Source: JAVBSX01 sp031549145
GTDB lineage: Bacteria > Planctomycetota > Planctomycetia > Pirellulales > Thermoguttaceae
Assembly: GCA_031549145.1 (NCBI GenBank)
Contig: JAVBQI010000082.1
Coordinates: forward strand, 1 to 64,000
Reading direction: 5' to 3'
Length of the DNA: 64,000 nt
Shown: piece by piece, positions 1-8,126 of the stretch
Numbering within the stretch: the stretch's first letter is position 1
Layout: the number at the start of each line of letters is the position of its first letter
Program-made: the position numbers and the translations under genes
Notes under the pieces: model-generated
What the model was told of the DNA's origin: nothing
Seen by the model: the letters and a program-made list of their open reading frames with translations, nothing else
The model's database searches: none

Positions 1-75
1 GTTTTCTTGATAAAGTTAAACGTAGGAAGATCATGCGAAAGCAAGAAACAGAGGAAGCTTCGGCAGGGCTTCAAA

Positions 76-93
76 TCAGGAAATTTTTCCTGA
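76..93. terminator. Weak hairpin upstream of first gene
   Basis: An AT-rich perfect inverted repeat (tcaggaaa / tttcctga) is followed by a short T run. It may end transcription from a gene left of the window. The stem is short, so this is only a suggestion. Confidence 0.25.
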
Positions 94-142
94 TTTTCGG
101 ATTTACAACAACCGGCATCCTATTCCATAAAGGGTATTCCCC

Positions 143-709
143 ATGCTTGATCCCTTCTGTTCAACGAGCGAAGTCGACGACTTGATTCGGAACGCCGAAC
201 TGAGGACGGAGCTGGAACCGTATTACGACGAATCGATCTCCCGGGTCGACGTCCGGCATCTTCCGCTCAAGTTGGAAAACGAATTCCTGGCCTGCATGTT
301 GGCTTGGGAAACCGCTCCCATCCTCCCGATTTACCGCTGGTTCGAGCCGGAAATGCGGTTGCCGAACCCGGACCTGCTCAGCGAGCCGGACCTCAACGCG
401 ATCCTCAACGACGTGATCGGCAAATTGTACGAGAAGAAGATCGTCCTCGATTTTACGGACCATCTTTCCGACTTGGAATTGTACCTGTTGATTTACCGCG
501 ATATCCTCCCCTCGCGCGAAAAGAAACTCGAACAACGCAACGACTTCATCCACTGGGACTGCTCCCATGCCGGCGGCGACCCGAACGTCTGGCTCGCCTA
601 CTACGCTTCGGACGAAGACCGGGAATCCTGGGCCGAGGCGTATCGCCAACCGCTCCCCCCGCGGTCGATCCCGTTGCATCACCGCGACATGCCGCAAGAC
701 CCCTTTTAG
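143..709 (+). CDS. Conserved hypothetical protein, 188 aa
   Basis: The 188-residue soluble protein is acidic and rich in aromatic residues, with no signal peptide, membrane segment or recognisable catalytic motif. The second half contains a Leu/Tyr-rich helix (about residues 110-125), then a charged stretch and a Trp/His-containing region around HWDCSHAGGD (residues 137-146). The C-terminus is Pro/His rich. The codon pattern matches the neighbours and the frame is open from an ATG at 143. A terminator-like hairpin lies about 115 bases downstream, so the gene is probably monocistronic. I do not recognise the family and assign no function; it reads like a lineage-specific planctomycete protein. 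Confidence 0.7.
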   Translation: MLDPFCSTSEVDDLIRNAELRTELEPYYDESISRVDVRHLPLKLENEFLACMLAWETAPILPIYRWFEPEMRLPNPDLLSEPDLNAILNDVIGKLYEKKIVLDFTDHLSDLELYLLIYRDILPSREKKLEQRNDFIHWDCSHAGGDPNVWLAYYASDEDRESWAEAYRQPLPPRSIPLHHRDMPQDPF

Positions 710-823
710 AATTTCCAATCGTTCGTTCTGGCAATTTTCGCTCCCCGGTGGCCGCTTTTCACAAAGCATTATCACGGCATGCCGAAATGTTCGAACTGGA
801 ATTGAGATTGACCTTAAAAACCG

Positions 824-864
824 ACGCCGGAATCCGACAGCGGATGACCGGCGTTTACTTTTTG
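824..864 (+). terminator. Rho-independent terminator-like hairpin
   Basis: A GC-rich stem (acgccggaatccg / cggatgaccggcgt) closes on a 4-base loop and is followed by a T-rich tail. It sits after the first gene and before the two small membrane ORFs. Confidence 0.5.
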
Positions 865-890
865 ACGCCGGCCAAGAAAGGAGCCCCTGT

Positions 891-1049
891 TTGGATCCGT
901 TATTTGAATGGGTTGCCGAGTTGTTTTTCAGCATTTTTGGCGCCGGGGCCGGGAAAAAAGGCCCCAAGGCGACGCGGTTGCGATTGGGGATTATTTGCGT
1001 TTTCATTCTCGTCGTCGCCCTTTTGATATTCTTGCTAAAACCGGTTTAA
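891..1049 (+). CDS. Small single-pass membrane protein, 52 aa (TTG start)
   Basis: The predicted start is TTG at 891, preceded by a good Shine-Dalgarno sequence (aaaggag at about 877-883). Reading from there gives about 52 residues: an amphipathic N-terminus (start-DPLFEWVAELFF), a basic linker rich in G/K/R, and one strongly hydrophobic helix (LGIICVFILVVALLIFLL) ending in KPV. A 56-aa protein of the same design follows 28 bases downstream (1078-1248), which suggests a tandem pair. The frame is open further upstream, but those codons overlap a terminator-like hairpin and look non-coding. Function unknown; possibilities are an envelope microprotein or a regulator of a membrane complex. Confidence 0.5.
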   Translation: MDPLFEWVAELFFSIFGAGAGKKGPKATRLRLGIICVFILVVALLIFLLKPV

Positions 1050-1077
1050 AATAGAACCGGGATTTGTCGAGGCGAAT

Positions 1078-1248
1078 ATGTGGGAAATCATTATCGAACT
1101 ACTCGGTTGGATCGGTTTGCTGTCAATCGAATCCCAAAATTCCAAACGCAAAACCACCGATAAAATCTATATCGGATGTTGTCTCCTTGCGATCATCATT
1201 CTTTTGGCCTCGCTCGGCTACCTGATCTTCGTCCGATATATACTCTAA
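1078..1248 (+). CDS. Small single-pass membrane protein, 56 aa
   Basis: The ATG at 1078 opens 56 codons ending at TAA 1246-1248. The N-terminus (MWEIIIELLGWIGLL) resembles that of the preceding 52-aa protein. It is followed by a polar stretch (SQNSKRKTTDK) and a hydrophobic C-terminal helix (CCLLAIIILLASLGYLIF). The shared plan of amphipathic start, basic linker and terminal transmembrane helix suggests the two are diverged duplicates. The upstream base run cgaggcg is a weak ribosome site. No function can be assigned. It is too short for default gene callers but reads as a real protein. Confidence 0.5.
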   Translation: MWEIIIELLGWIGLLSIESQNSKRKTTDKIYIGCCLLAIIILLASLGYLIFVRYIL

Positions 1249-1284
1249 TCGGCGTGGCCGTCGCGCAATGTCGTGCAGGGGGCG

Positions 1285-1312
1285 TTGTTCGCTAGGGTTT
1301 TTGCCCTACAAT
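1285..1312 (+). promoter_or_regulatory. Candidate sigma-70-type promoter for the MATE gene
   Basis: TTGTTC (1285-1290) and TACAAT (1307-1312) are separated by 16 bases, about 37 bases before the preferred ATG at 1349. The same TACAAT -10 form recurs upstream of the gene at 44129. Confidence 0.4.
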
Positions 1313-1348
1313 GGTGTGTTTCCCATTGCTTCGGAAACGCCTGCCGAT

Positions 1349-2809
1349 ATGTCTCCCACATCGAATTCCCCTCCAGCCCCGGTCGCGAACAACCGTTTCG
1401 CCGATTGGTGGTCCCGCCCTTGCGGAGGGATCGAGGTCTTGAAATATGCCGTTCCACTCATCATTTCGGCCGGCTCGATCTCGATCATGAACTTCACGGA
1501 CCGGATGTTCCTGATGTGGTACTCCCCGACGGCAATGACCGCTTCAATGCAAGGGGGAATGCTCTTTTGGTCGCTCGTCTCCCTGCCGATGGCCGCCTCC
1601 GGCTACACGAACGCGTTCGTCTCCCAATATTTCGGGAGCGGCAACAGCCAACGGATCGGCCCCGTCGTTTGGCAGGGAATCGGCCTCGGACTCGCCTTGA
1701 TGCCGTTTTTTCTGCTCCTGGAGCCGTTTTGTCACTACATTTACGCGTTCTTCGGGCACGAACAAGACCTGATCACGCTGGAAAAATCGTACTTCCGGAT
1801 CGCGACCTGGGGGAGCGGGGCCGTGATCGCGAGCGAAGCGGCCGCCTCCTTTTTTTACGGCCGGGGAAAAATGCACGTCGTCATGAACGTCAACATTTTT
1901 TTCCTGTTCGTCAACGTCGTGCTCGATTACTGTTGGATTTTCGGATATGCCGGATTCCCCCGCTGGGGCCTCGAAGGGGCCGCGATCGCGACGACATTGG
2001 CCCAATGGGGCCGATTGATCCTGCTGGTCGTTTTAATGTTTTGGGCCGATGCCGGGGAACATCGTTTTCATGTTCGTTCCGGGATACGGTTCGACTTTCC
2101 CTTGCTCAGGCGATTGCTTTATTTCGGCGGTGCAAGCGGGATTCAGGTTTTCGCGGACACCGCCTCGTTCACGCTTTTCATCATGCTGATCGGCGGGCTG
2201 GGGCTCGCCGCGAGCAATGCGACGACGATCGCCTTTACAATGAATTCGTTCACGTTCCTGCCGCTCGTCGGGACCGGCATCGCCGTGACGACGATGGTCG
2301 GCAACCAACTGGGGCACAACCGGGCGGACCTCGCGGCACGGGCGACGATCACGGCGATCGTGATCGGCTTGGTTTATTCCCTCCTTTTCGGATTGGCGTT
2401 CCTGATTTTTCCCCACACGCTTTTGAAAGGCTTCGCCGCCTTTACGAACCAGGAGGAGTTTTCCCAAATCGAGACGATCACGACGCATTTGCTGCAATTC
2501 GTCGCGCTCTATATCCTTTTGGACGGAATCACGATCATTTTCGCCTCGGCGATCAAAGGAGCGGGGGATACCTGGTTCGTGTTCAAGGTTACGATTCTCC
2601 TCGCCCCGCTTTCCCCTTTGCTCGGCTGGGTCGGCATTCATTTTCTCGGATTCGGCCTCTATTGGTGCTGGATCGTCCTGACCACCGTCGTTTGGGTTTT
2701 CGGAGTGGTTTTCGCTTGTCGATTCTTCGAGGGTAAATGGAAAAAGATGCGCGTGATCGAAAAAGAACTGCTGGTCCCGGACGGAAATCAGGCGAGAAGT
2801 GAGAAGTGA
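1349..2809 (+). CDS. MATE-family multidrug/Na+ antiporter
   Basis: An inner-membrane cation-coupled exporter of the MATE (NorM/DinF-like) superfamily, 486 residues from the ATG at 1349. That start is preferred because upstream in-frame codons overlap a promoter-like sequence and are not hydrophobic. The protein has about 12 membrane helices. Helix 1 contains LKYAVPLIISAGSISIMNFTDRMFL, matching the family's first helix (P-L...N..D..ML); a repeated half begins near LLYFGGASGIQVFADTASF. Family members export cationic drugs or metabolites in exchange for H+ or Na+, but the substrate here cannot be deduced. The last residues (Q-A-R-S-E-K, then TGA) are encoded by a tandem gagaagt repeat that continues past the stop, so the native C-terminus was probably altered by repeat insertion. 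Confidence 0.85.
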   Translation: MSPTSNSPPAPVANNRFADWWSRPCGGIEVLKYAVPLIISAGSISIMNFTDRMFLMWYSPTAMTASMQGGMLFWSLVSLPMAASGYTNAFVSQYFGSGNSQRIGPVVWQGIGLGLALMPFFLLLEPFCHYIYAFFGHEQDLITLEKSYFRIATWGSGAVIASEAAASFFYGRGKMHVVMNVNIFFLFVNVVLDYCWIFGYAGFPRWGLEGAAIATTLAQWGRLILLVVLMFWADAGEHRFHVRSGIRFDFPLLRRLLYFGGASGIQVFADTASFTLFIMLIGGLGLAASNATTIAFTMNSFTFLPLVGTGIAVTTMVGNQLGHNRADLAARATITAIVIGLVYSLLFGLAFLIFPHTLLKGFAAFTNQEEFSQIETITTHLLQFVALYILLDGITIIFASAIKGAGDTWFVFKVTILLAPLSPLLGWVGIHFLGFGLYWCWIVLTTVVWVFGVVFACRFFEGKWKKMRVIEKELLVPDGNQARSEK

Positions 2810-3072
2810 GAAGTGAGGAATAGGACTTGTCCAGAAACAACCTTTATAACCGTTCTTTTTTACTACGGAATACACGGAAGAACGGAACATACGGAAAAGG
2901 AAAACCTTCCGCGTTTTCCGTATTTCCGTGTGTTCCGTAGTTAAAACAAAAGGATTGAAAATATTTCGTTGTTGTACAATTGCAAAGGTTATTTCCGGAC
3001 GGTTCCATAGGAAGCGACATAATCGAGCGAAGCTCGGTTTCTTCCCACTTCCCACTCTGCACTTCCCACTTC
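2793..3072. repeat. Composite inverted repeat after the MATE gene
   Basis: Tandem gagaagt units (2793-2817) pair imperfectly with cttcccacttcccact-type units near 3040-3072. Inside lies a second inverted repeat (about 2870-2942) built from acacggaa/ttccgtgt motifs around a central aaccttccgcgttttccg. The rest of the 2810-3351 spacer holds this and the element at 3183-3316; no gene was seen. Confidence 0.6.
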
Positions 3073-3182
3073 CTTTACTCCGCTTTCTCGTTGCACTACA
3101 ATGACGGGGTGCGTGCGGCCTGTTGAAAAATATCGACGGGACATACGCAAATCCAATTTGACTTTCGCCGTCATTGATTGAT

Positions 3183-3316
3183 GATCTTCAGAAAAAATTG
3201 AATGCGGCGAACAGCAGCCCGAAGCGTTAGCGCCGGGTTGGCCCTGCGTTCCATATTGGATAACCGGGCGCTGACGCTTCCGGCTGTTGTCTGATTCAAA
3301 CTTTTTCTGAAGCTCG
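3183..3316. repeat. MITE-like palindromic element (family 1, gcgttagcgc core)
   Basis: About 134 bases form a long imperfect palindrome. The outer ends gatcttcagaaaaaattgaa and ttcaaactttttctgaagct are inverted copies, and the inner core pairs cagcccgaagcgttagcgcc with its inverted, slightly diverged copy. The ends resemble those of the elements at 7930, 13877 and 59242, whose cores differ. Confidence 0.65.
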
Positions 3317-3351
3317 GTAATGGTCCACCCCAATTCTTACGAGGAGTTCCC

Positions 3352-4737
3352 ATGAAAAATGACAAACTGACAAGACGCACGTTTCTCAAAAGCAACGGCT
3401 TGGCCGCGGTGGGAGCCGTTTTGGCGAGCGGAATTCCGTCGGCCTCGGCAACGGCCCGAGCGAATCTCGACGCCGCCGTTCCGGCCATCCTCGGCGGGCC
3501 CAAGGCCCACACCTCGGGCTGGCAAAATTGGCCGAAATGGGATTCGGAAAAATTCGATCCCCGCTTGAACGAGGTGATGAAAAAATTGGTTTGGTCCCGC
3601 AGCGAGAAGGTCGCCGAATTCGAGAAAAAATGGGCCGACCTGCACGGCATGAAACATTGCCTCACGACGGTTAACGGCACCAACGCCCTGAGTGCCTCCT
3701 GGATGGAGTCGGACATCCAGCCCGGCGATGAGGTGATTTGCGCCCCTTACACCTTCAGCGCTTCGGTTTTCGGCGTGCTTTACAAAGGGGCGATGCCGGT
3801 TTGGGCGGACATCGACCCGATGACGTTTCAAATCGATCCGGAAAAGATCAGGGAAAAAATCACGCCGCGAACCAAAGGGATCCTGCCGGTTCACATCTGC
3901 GGCTATCCGTCCGACATGCCGGAGATTATGAAAATCGCGAAGGAGCACGACCTGTTCGTCGTCGAAGACGCGTGCCAGGCTCACTTGGCGGAAATCGACG
4001 GCAAAAAGGTCGGCACCTTCGGCAACGCCGGTTGTTTCAGTTTCCAGACCTCGAAAAACCTCGCGATCGGCGAAGGGGGTGGGATCCTGACCAACGACAC
4101 CGATTATTACGACCGGCTTTACTCTTACCACAACTACGGCTACGCGGCCGGGACGATGCCCGGGGCGATCAACAGCAACATCCGATCCTTCCGCCTCGGA
4201 ACCAAAATTCGTATGGCCGAGTACCAGGCCGTAATCGGATTGTGCCAGCTCGAAAGTCTAGAAGAGCAGCACCGCATCCGGAACGAAAACGCGAGATATC
4301 TCAGCGACAAGCTTTCCGCGTATCCCGGGATCACGCCGGTCAAGTTGCACAAGGGGGCGACGCAGGCGTCCTATTACATTTACTCCATGATTTACAATCC
4401 GGAAGGGCTCGACGGGCTTTCCCGTGCGCGGTTCCTGGAGGCGTTGAACGCCGAAGGGGTGCCGGCGTACACCGGTTACCCGCACGATCCACTTTACACG
4501 CAACCGTTCCTTCACGAGACGTTCCAATCCGACATTTACAAAAAGTTTTACTCGAAGGACGAACTCGATTTCGAGAATTACAAGGCGCAAAACCACTGTC
4601 CGAATTTGATCCGGACGTTCGACTCGGCTATTTGGATCGGCGCCCAAGGGCTCATGCTCGGTTCGAAATCCGATATGGACGACATCGTCAACGCCGTCGA
4701 CAAAATTCACAACAACATCGGCAAAATCAAAGGCTGA
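3352..4737 (+). CDS. Tat-exported DegT/DnrJ/EryC1/StrS-family aminotransferase
   Basis: A 461-residue fold-type I PLP enzyme. The N-terminus carries a twin-arginine signal (TRRTFLK, residues 8-14, then a hydrophobic Ala-rich stretch to about 37), so export as a folded protein is predicted. The family core follows: GGPKAH, a substrate/PLP loop with TTVNGTNAL, the aspartate segment VVEDACQAHLAE, and the Schiff-base lysine in GCFSFQTSKNLAIGEGG, where the SKN lysine binds PLP. Relatives transfer amino groups to keto-sugars (for example dTDP- or UDP-keto-hexoses) in the cytosol, which makes export unusual. It has a good ribosome site (gaggag) and is followed by an alpha/beta hydrolase. A paralogue lies at 10936. 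The substrate is unknown, and the enzyme may act on periplasmic carbohydrates or have lost classical activity. Confidence 0.85.
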   Translation: MKNDKLTRRTFLKSNGLAAVGAVLASGIPSASATARANLDAAVPAILGGPKAHTSGWQNWPKWDSEKFDPRLNEVMKKLVWSRSEKVAEFEKKWADLHGMKHCLTTVNGTNALSASWMESDIQPGDEVICAPYTFSASVFGVLYKGAMPVWADIDPMTFQIDPEKIREKITPRTKGILPVHICGYPSDMPEIMKIAKEHDLFVVEDACQAHLAEIDGKKVGTFGNAGCFSFQTSKNLAIGEGGGILTNDTDYYDRLYSYHNYGYAAGTMPGAINSNIRSFRLGTKIRMAEYQAVIGLCQLESLEEQHRIRNENARYLSDKLSAYPGITPVKLHKGATQASYYIYSMIYNPEGLDGLSRARFLEALNAEGVPAYTGYPHDPLYTQPFLHETFQSDIYKKFYSKDELDFENYKAQNHCPNLIRTFDSAIWIGAQGLMLGSKSDMDDIVNAVDKIHNNIGKIKG

Positions 4738-4838
4738 TACGACCCGCTTGCGTTTAGCCGCGAAGCGCGAATCCTTCTGTCCCTCGCCGACGCGTCGGGC
4801 TCCATGTGTTGTTCCACCAGCCTCGGAGGTGATTTTTC

Positions 4839-5954
4839 ATGAGAAACCTGTTGCTATTCGTTTTGACGGTGCTCGGCCCGTTCGTCTCCGGAGCGGAACG
4901 GGATTTGATGATGCTGAGGAGCGACCGGGACGGGAGCCGACCCGTCGTCTCGGAAAAGGACTGGGACGCACGCCGCCGGGAGATTCTCGACGGCATGCAG
5001 GAGGTTATGGGGAAGCTGCCCGATCGCGACCGCCTTCCGCCGCTCGATCTTCGGATCGTCGACGTCCGGGAAGAAGAGACGTTCGTTCGGAAAACGATCC
5101 GGCTGACGGCCGCGGAAAACGAGTTCGTTCCGGCCTATCTTTACCTCCCGAAGCGAAAAGACGCGGCTGCCGCGGCCCCGCGGCCGGCGATGCTCGTCCT
5201 GCACGGGACCGGCGATCCGGGAAAAGCTCTGGTTGACGGGGAAAACCCTTTGGCCAACCGAGCGTTGGCCCGGGAGCTGGCACTGCGGGGCTATGTCGTG
5301 ATCGCGCCCGATTATCCGAGTTTCGGGGAGTTGAAAGATTTCGATTTCAAATCGGCCCGCTACGCCTCCGGCACATTGGCGGGAATTTTTTACCACATGC
5401 GATGCGTCGATCTGCTGCAAAGTTTGGACGAAGTCGATTCCGAGCGGATCGGCGTGATCGGTCATTCGCTCGGCGGGCACAACGCGATGTTCGTCGGAGC
5501 CTTCGACCCGCGTTTGAAGGTGATCGTCTCCAGTTGCGGCTGGACGCTGTTCGGGAATTACGATATCGGTCCCGAGGCGACGCGGCGGTACGGCGGCCGC
5601 CTCGGTCCTTGGGCGCAGGATCGCTACATGCCGTTGATCCGGGAGAAGTTCGGGCTGGACGAGCAGCGGATTCCGTTCGATTTCGATGAAGTGATCGCGA
5701 CGTTCGCACCCCGGACCTTCTTTTCCAATTCGCCGCTGAACGATTCCAATTTCGACCTCGCCGGTGTCCGGAAGGGAATCGAACGGGCCTCGAAAGCGTA
5801 CGCGTTTTTCCGCGCGGACGACAACCTGCAGGTCCGCTATCCGGACGCCGGTCATGATTTTCCGCCGGAAGTCCGGCTTGAAGCGTATCGGTTCATCGAC
5901 CGCGTCCTGGAGTTTCGGCCCGAGGTCGATGAGTGCCTGATTTTCAATCAATAA
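4839..5954 (+). CDS. Exported alpha/beta hydrolase (dienelactone hydrolase/acetyl xylan esterase-like)
   Basis: A 371-residue secreted serine hydrolase. A short signal peptide (MRNLLLFVLTVLGPFVSGA) precedes the mature protein, and a strong Shine-Dalgarno (cggaggtga) lies 8 bases before the ATG. Visible fold elements are the oxyanion strand AMLVLHGTGDPG, the nucleophile elbow IGHSLGGHN (serine in GHSLG), an acidic residue in RADDNLQVRYPD, and the catalytic histidine in DAGHDFPPE. The N-terminal 80 residues form the helical leader often seen in planctomycete polysaccharide-locus esterases. It probably cleaves ester bonds on sugars or small lactones; the exact substrate is unknown. It lies downstream of the Tat aminotransferase in the same direction, about 100 bases away, and upstream of the EEP-fold gene 25 bases further on. 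Confidence 0.8.
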   Translation: MRNLLLFVLTVLGPFVSGAERDLMMLRSDRDGSRPVVSEKDWDARRREILDGMQEVMGKLPDRDRLPPLDLRIVDVREEETFVRKTIRLTAAENEFVPAYLYLPKRKDAAAAAPRPAMLVLHGTGDPGKALVDGENPLANRALARELALRGYVVIAPDYPSFGELKDFDFKSARYASGTLAGIFYHMRCVDLLQSLDEVDSERIGVIGHSLGGHNAMFVGAFDPRLKVIVSSCGWTLFGNYDIGPEATRRYGGRLGPWAQDRYMPLIREKFGLDEQRIPFDFDEVIATFAPRTFFSNSPLNDSNFDLAGVRKGIERASKAYAFFRADDNLQVRYPDAGHDFPPEVRLEAYRFIDRVLEFRPEVDECLIFNQ

Positions 5955-5979
5955 CCCCTCTGCAACAACGAGCCAAGCG

Positions 5980-6900
5980 ATGAGACCATTTTTTATTTCG
6001 TTTTTTCTCATACTGTTTTCGTTGTCCCGTTCCTTTGCCGCGACGGCGGAACCGATTCGTGTCTTGACGTTCAACATTCTCGCTTCGCAACCGAGTTGGG
6101 AGACCGACGCCAAACAGCAACCTTGGGCCCAACGCGGGCCGATCGTTCTCGAAGTCATGCTGAACCATCCCGACGGCGACGGCCCCTATGATTTCATCGG
6201 TACGCAGGAAACGTCCGTTCATACCGAAGAGGCCTTGCATCAAGCTAAACAACTCGCGCAAGAGATGAAGGGTTATGGCTCGTTGTACGCTCCCTGCAAT
6301 GGCAGGGAAAATGTTTTCGGACTGACCAACATGATTTTTTGGAAGAAAGACCGTTGGGAAATCGATCCGCAAGACAGTGGAACGTTTTGGCTTTCCAGTA
6401 CGCCGGACACGCCCGGCTCCAACGATTGGGTGGAGAAAAACAAAGGAGGAGAACGTTGCGTGACCTACGGTTTGTTCCACGAAATCGGACCGAACGGCAA
6501 GACCGGCAAAAAAGCGTACTTTTATAATACGCACTTGAACGTTCACGTTCCGCCGGCCCGGGTCCGCTCGGCGCTCCTGATCATGGACAAAATCAAAAAC
6601 CGAAAGTCGCCGGACACGCCGGTGCTGCTGGCCGGTGATTTCAATTCCCGGCGGACAACGGCTCCGGTCGTCTACTTTCAAGGTGGAGCCGCGGAATTCG
6701 AAGGAAAAACCTACACGGCCCCTTTCGGGTTGAAAGAAGCGTTTGCCGTCGTTCATCCGGACGAACCGGCCCCGGGGATCGATTTCATTTTCTTCAACGA
6801 CTTGCTCAAACCGATCGGCGCCAAAGTGATTCGGACGAACAAAGACGGAGTCTATCCCAGCGATCACCGCCCGGTCGAAGCTGCGTTCGAATGGAAGTAG
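5980..6900 (+). CDS. Exported endonuclease/exonuclease/phosphatase-family hydrolase
   Basis: A 306-residue protein with a cleavable signal peptide (MRPFFISFFLILFSLSRSFA) and an EEP (DNase I-like) fold. Diagnostic motifs are RVLTFNILAS near the start of the mature protein, the metal-binding glutamate in FIGTQET, NTHLNVH, LLAGDFNSR, and the C-terminal SDHRPVEAAF with its catalytic Asp-His. The family hydrolyses phosphodiesters in nucleic acids, inositol phosphates or sphingomyelin. With a signal peptide, and with a glycerophosphodiesterase and ceramidase-like enzymes nearby, an extracytoplasmic phospholipid or sphingomyelinase-like role is plausible but only inferred. It starts 25 bases after the hydrolase gene and is probably co-transcribed. 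A hairpin terminator separates it from the convergent gene. Confidence 0.8.
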   Translation: MRPFFISFFLILFSLSRSFAATAEPIRVLTFNILASQPSWETDAKQQPWAQRGPIVLEVMLNHPDGDGPYDFIGTQETSVHTEEALHQAKQLAQEMKGYGSLYAPCNGRENVFGLTNMIFWKKDRWEIDPQDSGTFWLSSTPDTPGSNDWVEKNKGGERCVTYGLFHEIGPNGKTGKKAYFYNTHLNVHVPPARVRSALLIMDKIKNRKSPDTPVLLAGDFNSRRTTAPVVYFQGGAAEFEGKTYTAPFGLKEAFAVVHPDEPAPGIDFIFFNDLLKPIGAKVIRTNKDGVYPSDHRPVEAAFEWK

Positions 6901-6909
6901 GCTCCAACT

Positions 6910-6936
6910 CCGCGACCACAGGTCGCGGCTCGTTTT
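6910..6936. terminator. Bidirectional hairpin between convergent genes
   Basis: A perfect 8-bp stem ccgcgacc/ggtcgcgg with a 3-base loop is followed by ctcgtttt. It lies in the 43-base gap between convergent genes. The same ccgcgacc motif recurs in a repeat near 37165. Confidence 0.5.
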
Positions 6937-6943
6937 CATCGCT

Positions 6944-7771
6944 TCAGTATTTGACCTTGAGCCAGGGGGTTTTTTCCGTGATCCATTTTTTTAATGCGAC
7001 CGGGATGTCGGTGCACATGTAATCGCAACCCAGCCAGGCGCCCAACATAAAATCATCGACCGTCAGTCCCGGCCAGAGGCTGACGATCAAACCCTCTTTA
7101 TGCGCTTTTTGGACGCTTTCCCGACTTGTCCCGTTCATCGTCGCTCCCAATCGCTTGATTCCCATCGCTTTGCAAAGGGCGATCGTCTCGTCATTGCAGG
7201 GTTTGCCCGTTATCAACAGCAAATCGGCTCCCGGATATTTCGATTGCAGATAGCGCAGCCCCCGATAATCGCCGGACGTGAACAGGTAAGCGGCATCGGC
7301 CGGCCGCTTTGCCGTAACGGCTTTGTAAAGTTTATCGCAAAACTCTGCCAGGCGATCTTCCGGATAGAACGATTCCGGATTGGATTTCAATTCGAATTCG
7401 ACGTATAAGCCCGGCTTGTCCTGAAGAAAATCGAGCAGCTCCTCAAGAAAAAGGATGTCGTTGCCCCCTTTTGTCTTCAGCCGCCGTATTTCTTCCGCCG
7501 TTTGCTCTTCGACGGCTCCCTTCCCGTTGCTGGTCCGCTCCAACGTGCTGTCGTGCAGGATCACCAGTTCGCCGTCCTTGGTCATTCGCACATCGGTTTC
7601 GAAACCGTGATAACCGGCTTCGTAACTGGCCCGAAAGGCTTGGATGGTATTCTCATCATGTTCCAGCCGCCCGCCGCGATGAGAAAACACGCGAATTTCC
7701 TGGCTTTGCGCGAACAGTTGCGAACAGAATGACAACCCTAACAATATGAAAAAAAGATGATGTCGCTTCAT
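6944..7771 (-). CDS. Exported glycerophosphodiester phosphodiesterase
   Basis: A 275-residue GDPD-family TIM barrel with a signal peptide (MKRHHLFFILLGLSFCSQLFAQ). The hallmark motifs are intact: SHRGGRLEHDENTIQAF with the catalytic HRG, the metal ligands in GFETDVRMTKDG, and the second catalytic histidine in ILHDSTLERTSNG. The family hydrolyses deacylated phospholipids (glycerophosphodiesters) to glycerol-3-phosphate and an alcohol; the signal peptide places it in the periplasm or outside. The gene is transcribed against its neighbours and converges on the EEP gene. Together with the EEP enzyme and the ceramidase-like proteins it suggests lipid head-group scavenging, which is an inference from context. 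Confidence 0.88.
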   Translation of the reverse strand: MKRHHLFFILLGLSFCSQLFAQSQEIRVFSHRGGRLEHDENTIQAFRASYEAGYHGFETDVRMTKDGELVILHDSTLERTSNGKGAVEEQTAEEIRRLKTKGGNDILFLEELLDFLQDKPGLYVEFELKSNPESFYPEDRLAEFCDKLYKAVTAKRPADAAYLFTSGDYRGLRYLQSKYPGADLLLITGKPCNDETIALCKAMGIKRLGATMNGTSRESVQKAHKEGLIVSLWPGLTVDDFMLGAWLGCDYMCTDIPVALKKWITEKTPWLKVKY

Positions 7772-7929
7772 TTTATTATTGACCTGTGCAAAAATGATGA
7801 GGCCATGATACTATTGCTCTCTATTGATATTTGACTCGCGGCCCGGTAATTTGGAATCGAAGGTTTCATCGTATCCTTTCAAATATGAAAAAACAACCCG
7901 GCGCCCTTGCGTCATTTTCAGTCGAACTA

Positions 7930-8077
7930 CCGAGTCCCAGAAATAATTTGACCCTGATTTTGGAATGATGTCGTCCCCCCCCGCGCAGGCGGGGGTCCAG
8001 AGGGAAACCGTAATATCTGGATCCCCGCCTGCGCGGGGATGACGGAAAATAAGATCATTTTTAATCTGGAACTCAGG
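7930..8077. repeat. MITE-like element (family 1, cgcgcaggcgggg core)
   Basis: The ends ccgagtcccagaaataattt and (reverse strand) cctgagttccagattaaaaa are inverted repeats. The core holds two inverted copies of ccccgcgcaggcgggg joined by ccagag...ctctgg-type sequence. It fills most of the 7772-8126 spacer; no gene seen there. Confidence 0.7.
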
Positions 8078-8126
8078 ACAAGGCAAGGGAGCGATTTCAC
8101 GCGAGCACCTCAACACGAAAGAGACC

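Noticed and set aside
7981..8042. Paired cgcgcaggcgggg palindromes read as a CRISPR or terminator
   Set aside because: Only two inverted copies per locus and no regular spacers; the same sequence recurs at distant positions inside elements with inverted ends.
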